Positions 6,775-12,626 of a stretch of DNA of 15,535 nucleotides are shown here, piece after piece. The DNA comes from CAYLOC01 sp964385195 (GTDB lineage Bacteria; Actinomycetota; Actinomycetes; Propionibacteriales; Nocardioidaceae), in assembly GCA_964385195.1 (NCBI GenBank), contig CAYLOC010000058.1:1-15535 (forward strand). Direction: 5' to 3'. Below the pieces are notes generated by a model. It had not been told where the DNA came from. It ran no database searches and saw only the letters and a program-made list of their open reading frames with translations. The position numbers were made by a program, and so were the translations under genes. Position 1 is the stretch's first letter; each line of letters begins with the position of its first letter.

Positions 6775-7311
6775 TCAGCGCAGGCTGCGCACCAGGGTCT
6801 TCAGGCTCGCCAGCCCCGCCGTACCGGTGACCAGCACCGTGACATCGCCGTGGGTGCGCACCAGCGCGGTCTCCTTCCCGTCCGCGGAGGTCAGCCGCCG
6901 CCAGTGGTGACCGGCGACGGTCACCGCCCCGTCCCCCTGCCGGGCCCGCGTCTTGGCCTGGAGCAGGTCCTGCCGCGACATCGTGCTCTGCGCCAGCCCG
7001 ACGTACTGCCCCTGCCTGGTGAGGAAGCCGAGATGCCACGTGTCGTGCTGCCTCGTCGGGGTGTACGACGCGCTGGTGGCGCGCCAGCCGGACGGCTCCG
7101 GCTCCGGCGCCAGCACATGGAACGGCGCCACCTCGCGGGCGTGCGCGAGCAGCTTGGTGTACTGGACCGTCTCACCGGGCGGCTCGGTGGGCCGCCGCTG
7201 GAACCAGGTCAGCCCCCACACCACCAGGATGGTCAGCAGCACCGCCAGCATCGCCCCGATCAGGCCGCGGAAGCTGCGTTGGTAGCGGCGGCTGGATCGG
7301 CCCTGGCTCAT
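6775..7311 (-). CDS. DUF4245 family membrane-anchored protein
   Basis: A 178-residue protein with a basic N-terminus (RSSRRYQRSFRG) and one membrane helix (~17-37, ending VVWGLTWF). A mostly extracytoplasmic domain follows. It contains YTKLLAHAREVAPFHVLAPE, the GWRATSASYTP motif, WHLGFLTRQGQYVGLAQS and a C-terminal strand-rich part with GHHWRRL. These match the actinobacterial DUF4245 family, whose function is unknown. In mycobacteria a DUF4245 gene neighbours glpX; here the two are separated by the molybdate module. The ATG at 7311 has GGAGG only 1 nt away, too close for a normal Shine-Dalgarno site. GAGAAT, a partial -10 match, lies exactly 6 nt upstream, so the message may instead be leaderless. 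Confidence 0.88.
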   Translation of the reverse strand: MSQGRSSRRYQRSFRGLIGAMLAVLLTILVVWGLTWFQRRPTEPPGETVQYTKLLAHAREVAPFHVLAPEPEPSGWRATSASYTPTRQHDTWHLGFLTRQGQYVGLAQSTMSRQDLLQAKTRARQGDGAVTVAGHHWRRLTSADGKETALVRTHGDVTVLVTGTAGLASLKTLVRSLR

Positions 7312-7366
7312 TCCTCCATTCTCGACACCGCCCTACCGGTCGCCGTACCCAGGGCCGGACGGACCC

Positions 7367-7372
7367 TAGACT
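7367..7372 (+). promoter_or_regulatory. Putative -10 box of the HTH-TOBE gene (TAGACT)
   Basis: TAGACT is followed by exactly 6 nt (GAGCCG) and then GTG at 7379, giving a leaderless arrangement. On the opposite strand an overlapping TAGGGT (7368-7363) could serve the divergent DUF4245 gene, but that is weaker. Confidence 0.45.
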
Positions 7373-7378
7373 GAGCCG

Positions 7379-7780
7379 GTGACCGTGTACCGGCTCGCGG
7401 AGGCAGCGGAGCTGCTGGGCATCAGCGACGACACGCTGCGCCGGTGGGGCGATGCAGGGCGGTTCGCACCGACCCGGACCACCGACGGCCACGCGGGTAT
7501 CGAGGGGAGGGCGCTGGCCGACCTCGCGCGCGAGGTCGCGGATCTGCCGCCTGAGGGTGTGGAGGCCTCCTCCCACCAGCGCAGCGCACGGAACTCGCTG
7601 CGCGGCATCATCACCGACGTGAAGCGGGACGCGGTGATGGCGCAGGTCGAGATGTGCTGCGGCCGGTACCGGATCGTCTCGCTGCTCAGCCGGGAGGCCG
7701 CGGATGCGTTGGACCTGCGGCCGGGGAAGGTCGCTGTGGCCACGATCAAGGCCACCAACGTGATCGTCGAGCTTCCCTGA
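7379..7780 (+). CDS. HTH (MerR/excisionase-like) and TOBE molybdate-binding protein
   Basis: A 133-residue two-domain protein. Residues ~1-50 form a MerR/excisionase-like helix-turn-helix (YRLAEAAELLGISDDTLRRW, then DAGRFAPTRT), a single DNA-recognition head without a long MerR effector coil. Residues ~68-132 form one TOBE/Mop domain (SARNSLRGIITDVKRDAVMAQVE, VVSLL-type strand, KATNVIVE), the fold that binds molybdate or tungstate. This pairing is common beside actinobacterial modABC genes, so it is probably an oxyanion-responsive regulator or Mo-binding protein for the adjacent transporter, by analogy to ModE. That role is inference. It converges on modBC with an 11-base gap. GTG 7379 is the start consistent with the -10 box, and a second in-frame GTG lies at 7385. 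Confidence 0.88.
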   Translation: MTVYRLAEAAELLGISDDTLRRWGDAGRFAPTRTTDGHAGIEGRALADLAREVADLPPEGVEASSHQRSARNSLRGIITDVKRDAVMAQVEMCCGRYRIVSLLSREAADALDLRPGKVAVATIKATNVIVELP

Positions 7781-7791
7781 GCGAACCGGCG

Positions 7792-9642
7792 TTACCCGAC
7801 CAGGGCGTCCACGTGCGGGTCCGGCCACACGAGTACGGCGTCGGGCGGTACCAGCACCCGACACGGGCCCCCCAGGGCCGGTGACCGGTCGGTGCGGACC
7901 GTCATCTCGACCTCGGCGTCAAGCTCCACCACGACTTCGCGGTACGCGCCCAGATCCACCACGTCAGTGACCACGCCTTCGTAGCCGCCCTCGTCGACGA
8001 ACCGGAGCAGGGTCGGGTCCACTGCCCACGACAGGGCGGACCCGGTCGCTGGCAGGTCCGCGTCGACGTCGACCACCAGCCCTCCCGCCCGGAGGCGGTG
8101 CGCGGCGTACGCGACCCCGCGATGCAGGTTCCGCTGGCCCAGCAGCCGCGCGGTCGCGGGAGTCGTGGGGTGCCGGAACACCTCCGGCAGCCGGCCACCC
8201 TGCAGGACCTCGCCGTCAGCCACGATGAGGACCTCCTCCGCCAGCAGTGCTGCCTCAGCGGGATCGTGGGTCACCAGGACCGTGGTGAGTGCGGTCTCGC
8301 GCTGCACTCTGCGCAGCTCACGACGCAGGTCGTCCCGTACCGGCGTGTCCAGGCCGGTGAACGGCTCGTCCAGCAGCAGCAGCCGCGGCGCTCGCGCCAG
8401 CGCACGGGCGAGCGTCACCCGTCGCCGCTGGCCGCCGGAGAGCTGGTCGGGAAGCCGGTCAGCCAGCTCAGCGAGATGCAGCCGACGGAGCCAGTACGCC
8501 GCCAGCGCTGGCTCGGTGCCGACGCCGAACGTCACTTGCCGCCAGACCGTCAGGTGCGGCAAGAGGCAGGTCTCCTGCGGCACATAGCCGATCCCCCGAT
8601 GCTCCGGGGGGACCTCGGTGACGTCCTCGCCGTCCAGGCGCACGCGGCTCCCTCCGGCGGTGGCCAGACCCGCCATCAGGCGCAGCGCGAACGTCTTCCC
8701 GGCACCGGAGGGACCCAGGATCGCCAGATGGGGGCTGGTCTGGGCGTGGGCGAGCCGCAGGTGGAACCGGCCCAGGTGCGCGTCCAGAGCCAGGGACAGC
8801 CGCGGACTCGCCGACTCACCGGGCGGACGTGGGGCAGGGAGGTTGCTCGTCCGCCGCGGCCGGCGTACCCGGGGCACCAGGAACGCCAGGGCGAGGACCA
8901 ACACGGCTGCGCCGAGGCCGGCACCCACGGGGGCGAGTGTGCCCACCAGGCCCACGGAGCCGAACTGCACGAACGTGTACACCGGCAGCGTGTAGGGGTG
9001 GTAGGCCAGGATCACGGTCGCGCCGAACTCCCCGAACGCCCGGAGGAACGACAGCAGCAGTCCCGCGCCGATCCCCGGGGCCGCCGCCGGCACCGCCACC
9101 CGCCAGAAGCGGGCCCACCGCCCGTGTCCCAGCGTGGCCGCGACGTCGTCGTACGCCGGGTCGAGCGCGGCGAAGGAGGACCGGGCGGCGACGATCCCGA
9201 ACGGCGCGGCCACGAACGTCTGCGCCAGCACGATGCCGGCACGGGTGTCAGTGAGCAGACCCCCGAAGAGCCCACCGAGGAACGTGTACGGTCCGACCAG
9301 GTAGATCAGCAAGATGCCGGACATCAGTGGCGGCAGCGCCAGCGGAAGCTGCACCAGCACGCCCACCACCGTTGACGTACGTCCCCGCCCGTGCGCGAGC
9401 AGGTACCCCAGCGGCACCCCGAGGACGGCGATCACGGCAGTGGAGATCGCCGCGGTCTCCAGGGACACCGCCAGCGCCGCGCCCAGCCCGGAGGTCTGCA
9501 GCCCCTGCCCGGTCCCGGCCAGCCGGTACAGGTACGCCAGCAGCGGCACCAGCAGGTACAGCACCAGCAGTCCGGAGAGCCACGGCAGCGGGGTGCGCAG
9601 CTGAGCGGCGAGGGGCGAGGCGGCCGCGCGGCCGGAGGTCAT
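7792..9642 (-). CDS. modBC: Molybdate/tungstate ABC transporter, fused permease-ATPase (ModB-ModC)
   Basis: A single 616-residue polypeptide joining two normally separate subunits. Residues ~20-258 are a permease with about five to six membrane helices and the EAA cytoplasmic loop (~157-189: ALDPAYDDVAATLG, then VAVPAAAPG). A linker (~258-280) leads to a complete ATPase: Walker A GPSGAGKT (310-317), Q-loop Q356 (YVPQE), signature LSGGQ (401-405), Walker B LLLLDEP (421-427) and H-loop H459. The C-terminus (~500-616) looks like a TOBE-type regulatory domain. Two copies would form the full transporter. ATG 9642 overlaps the modA stop by 4 bases (ATGA), so translation is coupled. Molybdate/tungstate is favoured over sulfate because of the WtpA-like binding protein and the adjacent TOBE protein. 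Confidence 0.92.
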   Translation of the reverse strand: MTSGRAAASPLAAQLRTPLPWLSGLLVLYLLVPLLAYLYRLAGTGQGLQTSGLGAALAVSLETAAISTAVIAVLGVPLGYLLAHGRGRTSTVVGVLVQLPLALPPLMSGILLIYLVGPYTFLGGLFGGLLTDTRAGIVLAQTFVAAPFGIVAARSSFAALDPAYDDVAATLGHGRWARFWRVAVPAAAPGIGAGLLLSFLRAFGEFGATVILAYHPYTLPVYTFVQFGSVGLVGTLAPVGAGLGAAVLVLALAFLVPRVRRPRRTSNLPAPRPPGESASPRLSLALDAHLGRFHLRLAHAQTSPHLAILGPSGAGKTFALRLMAGLATAGGSRVRLDGEDVTEVPPEHRGIGYVPQETCLLPHLTVWRQVTFGVGTEPALAAYWLRRLHLAELADRLPDQLSGGQRRRVTLARALARAPRLLLLDEPFTGLDTPVRDDLRRELRRVQRETALTTVLVTHDPAEAALLAEEVLIVADGEVLQGGRLPEVFRHPTTPATARLLGQRNLHRGVAYAAHRLRAGGLVVDVDADLPATGSALSWAVDPTLLRFVDEGGYEGVVTDVVDLGAYREVVVELDAEVEMTVRTDRSPALGGPCRVLVPPDAVLVWPDPHVDALVG

Positions 9643-10553
9643 GACAGGCCAAGCGCCGACTTCAGGCTGCCCGGGACAGCGCCGCTGTCACCGCTGACCG
9701 TGGGCGGGTCAGCCACTGTGAAGCCGTGCTTGTTCAAGATTGCCTGGCCCTTCGACCCCAGCAGGAAGGAGACGAACGCCCGCCCGCCTTCCGGGTTCGG
9801 AGCGTGGTTGAGCACCGTCACGGTGTAGTGGGCACCGAGGTCGATCGGGTCGAGGCTGACGGTAGGGATGCTGAGCTCGTTGGTCTCGATGGAGTAGAAG
9901 AACGCCGCGTCGAGCTGACCGGACTGCAGCCGGCCCACGAGATCCTGCTCCGGGAAGACCTGGGAGTGGGCCAGGATCTGCTTGCTCAGACCCGGGTCGC
10001 CCTCGGCCTTGCCCACCTTCGTGATGGCCTCCGCGGCCAACTCCCCCTTCGGATCGAGCTTGGGGTCGGTGCGGCCGAGGCGGAAACCGGACTCGGTCAC
10101 GACCTGGTACCACGGCTTGGACTTCAGCGCCGTGGCGAAGTCACTCTTGGGGTTGTAGCCGATCACGAGCGGGGACGAGGCGAACTCGGCGTACCACGTC
10201 ACCCAGTCGCCGTTCCTCCTTCCCATCAGCTCCTTGTTCACCTCCGGATTCGCCGAGATGAACACGTCACCTGCTCGCACCTTGCCGCTGATCTCGTGCG
10301 CAACCTTCGTCGATCCCGCCCCGTACCCCTGGTACGTCGCGCCGGTCGCGTCGGCAAAACGGGGACCCATGTCGTCTTCCATGACGTGAACGAGCGAGCC
10401 GGCGTAGAGCACCTTGACGGTTCCCGGGTCGTCCCCCCCACTCTCGGAACCAGCGCCGCCAGACTCGCCCGAGCCGCCACAGGCGGTCACCAGCGACAGG
10501 AGCGCGCATCCGGTCGCCAGAAGCCCGAGCGTTCGGGATCTGCGAAGCAGCAT
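9639..10553 (-). CDS. modA: Molybdate/tungstate-binding lipoprotein (ModA/WtpA-like)
   Basis: A 304-residue extracytoplasmic solute-binding lipoprotein. Its signal peptide (MLLRRSRTLGLLATGCALLS) ends in the lipobox LVTAC with the lipidated cysteine at 25, followed by a Gly/Ser-rich linker to about 43. The mature domain starts VKVLYAGSL (46-54) and contains DVFISANPEVN (96-106), GRTDPKLDPKG (160-170) and FFYSIETNEL (218-227). The last two resemble the WtpA subgroup, where an aspartate and a glutamate complete octahedral oxyanion coordination; D163 or D167 and E223 are candidates. The start at 10553 is supported by the signal peptide and by TATGAT 6 nt upstream. An in-frame start at 10649 would run through the promoter and palindromes. 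It is the first gene of a two-gene operon with modBC. Confidence 0.9.
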   Translation of the reverse strand: MLLRRSRTLGLLATGCALLSLVTACGGSGESGGAGSESGGDDPGTVKVLYAGSLVHVMEDDMGPRFADATGATYQGYGAGSTKVAHEISGKVRAGDVFISANPEVNKELMGRRNGDWVTWYAEFASSPLVIGYNPKSDFATALKSKPWYQVVTESGFRLGRTDPKLDPKGELAAEAITKVGKAEGDPGLSKQILAHSQVFPEQDLVGRLQSGQLDAAFFYSIETNELSIPTVSLDPIDLGAHYTVTVLNHAPNPEGGRAFVSFLLGSKGQAILNKHGFTVADPPTVSGDSGAVPGSLKSALGLS

Positions 10554-10554
10554 A

Positions 10555-10577
10555 CGCAGATCATATCCGCATCTGCG
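10555..10577 (-). promoter_or_regulatory. Inverted repeat enclosing the modA -10 box (candidate operator)
   Basis: CGCAGAT (10555-10561) and ATCTGCG (10571-10577) are perfect 7-bp arms with a 9-base spacer. The minus-strand hexamer TATGAT (10565-10560) overlaps the left arm and lies exactly 6 nt before the modA ATG, so it is the likely -10 of a leaderless transcript. A protein bound to this repeat would cover the promoter, as expected for a repressor responding to molybdate. The HTH-TOBE protein is the nearest candidate, by inference only. Confidence 0.5.
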
Positions 10578-10616
10578 GTCACGACCGCGAATCGCCCTCC
10601 GCACTTGCGAATACGC
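10567..10616. repeat. Three short palindromes in tandem upstream of modA
   Basis: CCGCATCTGCGG (10567-10578), GCGAATCGC (10587-10595) and GCGAATACGC (10607-10616; only its GCG/CGC ends are symmetric) have centres roughly 19-20 bp apart, about two helical turns. They lie in the divergent gap between modA and glpX. The first overlaps the right arm of the operator-like repeat. Regular spacing suggests cooperative binding of a regulator, but no known consensus is recognised. Confidence 0.4.
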
Positions 10617-10674
10617 CACTGGCCCGCTGACCACCGTTGCGGAGGCCATGCTGTCGGGGAGCGCCAGCGGCGGC

Positions 10675-10680
10675 TACCAT
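10675..10680 (+). promoter_or_regulatory. Candidate -10 box of glpX (TACCAT)
   Basis: TACCAT fits TAnnnT and lies about 28 nt upstream of the glpX GTG, giving a short leader that carries the ribosome-binding site. A poor -35 candidate, TGTCGG at 10652-10657, has 17-bp spacing. Confidence 0.35.
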
Positions 10681-10696
10681 CACGACAGGCGGATCT

Positions 10697-10704
10697 AAGG
10701 AGGG
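10697..10704 (+). promoter_or_regulatory. Strong ribosome-binding site deciding the glpX start
   Basis: AAGGAGGG ends 4 nt before GTG 10709. It is a near-perfect anti-Shine-Dalgarno match and fixes the start against the upstream in-frame codon at 10637. Confidence 0.8.
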
Positions 10705-10708
10705 CGTC

Positions 10709-11722
10709 GTGACCGATACGGAGACGGCCGAGCGGGTCCTGCCGGACCGGAACCTGGCCATGGAGTTGGTCCGGGTCACCGAGGCCGCAGCGATGGCGGC
10801 GGGCCGCTGGGTCGGGCGGGGCGACAAGAACGGCGCCGACGGGGTCGCAGTCAACGCGATGCGCTCGCTCATCGGCACCGTCGGCATGGATGGCGTCGTG
10901 GTCATCGGTGAAGGCGAGAAGGACCACGCGCCGATGCTGTTCAACGGCGAGAACGTCGGGGACGGCTCCGGACCCGCGTGCGACGTGGCGGTGGACCCGA
11001 TCGACGGCACGACGCTGGCCGCGAAGGGCATGAACAACGCCGTCTCCGTGCTGGCGGTAGCAACTCGCGGCGCGATGTACGACCCGTCCGCGGTGTTCTA
11101 CATGGAGAAACTGGCGGCAGGACCCGAGGCGGTCGACGTGGTCGACATCCGACTGCCGGTGGCCGAGAACATCCGGCGCACCGCCAAGGCGAAGGGCAGC
11201 GACGTCGACGACATTACCGTGGTCGTGCTGGACCGTCCCCGCCACCAACAGTTGGTCAGCGAGGTGCGCGCCACCGGCGCACGGATCAAGTTCATCAGCG
11301 ATGGCGACGTGGCCGGGGCGATCATGGCGGCGCGGCCGGATACCGGCATCGACTTGTTGATGGGAGTCGGCGGCACCCCGGAGGGCATCATCGCCGCCTG
11401 CGCCATGAAGTGCATGGGCGGCGTGATCCAGGGACGGCTGTGGCCCACCGACGAGGAGGAGCGCGACCGGGCCCTCGATGCCGGCCACGACCTGGACCAC
11501 GTGCTCACCACCGACGAGCTGGTGTCCGGCGAGGACTGCTTCTTCGTCGCCACCGGCATCACCGACGGCGAACTGCTGCGCGGCGTGCGCTACGCCCACC
11601 GCGGCGCGACCACCCATTCACTGGTCATGCGCTCCCGCAGCGGCACCATCCGCAGCATCACCAGCCAGCACCGCCTGGAAAAGCTCAGCCGGTACGCCGC
11701 TGTCGACTTCGAACATGCCTGA
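10709..11722 (+). CDS. glpX: Class II fructose-1,6-bisphosphatase GlpX
   Basis: This cytosolic gluconeogenic phosphatase hydrolyses fructose 1,6-bisphosphate to fructose 6-phosphate and phosphate, normally with a divalent metal. The 337-residue product shows the class II signatures: GEGEKDHAPML (67-77), the metal/phosphate-binding DPIDGTT (96-102), FISDGDVAGAI, GVGGTPEGIIAACA, and the C-terminal CFFVATGITDGELLRGV. The start is GTG 10709 with a very strong ribosome-binding site. In actinobacteria lacking other FBPases this gene is essential for growth on gluconeogenic carbon (family knowledge). Its final bases overlap the alpha/beta hydrolase by 8, the same overlap length as xseA-xseB. Upstream it is divergent from modA. 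Confidence 0.96.
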   Translation: MTDTETAERVLPDRNLAMELVRVTEAAAMAAGRWVGRGDKNGADGVAVNAMRSLIGTVGMDGVVVIGEGEKDHAPMLFNGENVGDGSGPACDVAVDPIDGTTLAAKGMNNAVSVLAVATRGAMYDPSAVFYMEKLAAGPEAVDVVDIRLPVAENIRRTAKAKGSDVDDITVVVLDRPRHQQLVSEVRATGARIKFISDGDVAGAIMAARPDTGIDLLMGVGGTPEGIIAACAMKCMGGVIQGRLWPTDEEERDRALDAGHDLDHVLTTDELVSGEDCFFVATGITDGELLRGVRYAHRGATTHSLVMRSRSGTIRSITSQHRLEKLSRYAAVDFEHA

Positions 11723-12617
11723 GGCCGCTGCCGAGCAGGTCGTGCCGCTCCGCACCGGTATCGACCTGTGCTTCGACACGTTCGGCGCCCGCGATGACCC
11801 GGCGGTACTGCTGGTCATGGGACTCGGCGGACCGTTGAGCTGGTGGGACCCCGGCTTGTGCAGCCGGCTTGCCGACCGGGGCTTCTTCGTCATCCGCTTC
11901 GACAACCGCGACGTCGGGCACTCCACGATCTGCCCCGGGCAGGGTCCGACGGCGCCGGGCCTGGTGCGGGCGTTCCTCCGCGGCCAGCGTGCCCACCCGC
12001 CGTACACACTGCACGACCTCTCCGAGGACTGCGTGGCGTTGCTGGACCATCTGGGTATCACCGAGGTACACCTCGTCGGGATCTCCATGGGCGGGATGGT
12101 CGCGCAGACGCTGGCGGTGGAGCACCCCGACCGGGTCCGGTCGCTGGTGTCGATGATGTCGACCACCGGACGCCGGACGGTCGGATACCAGGACCCTCGC
12201 CTCCTCCGGCTGCTGCTTGCACCCGCGCCCCGCACCCGTCAGCAGTACGTCGAGCGGTCCCTCCGTGTAGACGCCCTCATCGGGTCACCGGGGTACCCGA
12301 CGCCGGTGGAGGACCTGCGGGCGCGCGCCGGTGAGACGTTCGACCGCGGCGTCAGCCGGGAGGGCAGTGCCCGTCAGATCCTGGCCATCCTCGCCCAGCG
12401 GGACCGCACCGACGCGCTACGACGGCTCACCATTCCGGCGACCGTCATCCACGGCCTCCCGGACAAGATGGTGCATGTCTCCGGCGGACGGGCGACCGCG
12501 GCGGCGATCCCCGGAGCCGAGCTGATCCTGCTGCCCGGCCTGGGTCACGACCTGCCGCGGCCGCTGTGGCCGCTGTTCCTCGACGCGATCGACCGCACCG
12601 CCCGGCGTACGCCCTGA
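11715..12617 (+). CDS. Alpha/beta hydrolase of unknown substrate
   Basis: A 300-residue alpha/beta-hydrolase. The oxyanion-hole region is LLVMGLGGPLSWW (32-44), followed by FDNRDVGHS (62-70). The nucleophile is S124 in the elbow GISMGG (122-127). D250 (HGLPDKMV) and H278 (GLGHDLP) complete the probable catalytic triad. A variable cap domain lies between about 150 and 235 (PAPRTRQQYVERSL). The overall shape resembles the RdmC-like methylesterase or enol-lactonase group, but the substrate cannot be deduced. ATG 11715 lies within the last codons of glpX (8-base overlap), so it is probably co-transcribed and translationally coupled. No separate strong ribosome-binding site is evident. Its stop codon lies in a perfect 16-bp palindrome shared with the convergent peptidase gene. 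Confidence 0.88.
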   Translation: MPEAAAEQVVPLRTGIDLCFDTFGARDDPAVLLVMGLGGPLSWWDPGLCSRLADRGFFVIRFDNRDVGHSTICPGQGPTAPGLVRAFLRGQRAHPPYTLHDLSEDCVALLDHLGITEVHLVGISMGGMVAQTLAVEHPDRVRSLVSMMSTTGRRTVGYQDPRLLRLLLAPAPRTRQQYVERSLRVDALIGSPGYPTPVEDLRARAGETFDRGVSREGSARQILAILAQRDRTDALRRLTIPATVIHGLPDKMVHVSGGRATAAAIPGAELILLPGLGHDLPRPLWPLFLDAIDRTARRTP

Positions 12618-12626
12618 CGTCAGGGC
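12611..12626. repeat. Perfect 16-bp palindrome containing both convergent stop codons
   Basis: GCCCTGACGTCAGGGC is identical to its reverse complement. It contains the TGA of the hydrolase (12615-12617) and the stop of the C39 peptidase (TCA at 12620-12622 on plus). With no loop it is a poor hairpin unless the centre opens, and there is no T-tract. It may act as a weak bidirectional terminator or be a binding site. Confidence 0.45.

Noticed and set aside
6778..6790. Inverted repeat GCGCA-GGC-TGCGC near the xseB/DUF4245 convergence
   Set aside because: Five-bp arms inside the DUF4245 coding end with no T-tract. It could be a weak terminator for xseB but is too short in DNA this GC-rich to call.
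7775..7805. CCCTG...CAGGG arms at the HTH-TOBE/modBC convergence
   Set aside because: Five-bp arms with a loop of about 21 bases; likely chance.
8098..9375. Open frame of 425 codons on plus opposite modBC
   Set aside because: Gln/Arg/Gly-rich low-complexity product. The minus strand encodes complete permease and ATPase motifs.
7792..10553. Sulfate/thiosulfate transporter as an alternative to molybdate/tungstate
   Set aside because: The binding protein has YAGSL and GRTDPxLDPxG WtpA-like motifs and the neighbour carries a TOBE oxyanion-binding domain, so Mo/W fits better. Sulfate is not formally excluded.
10487..11617. Open frame of 376 codons on minus covering glpX and the modA upstream region
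   Set aside because: Its translation is His/Asp/Val-rich without motifs. glpX on plus has a strong ribosome-binding site and the DPIDGTT signature.
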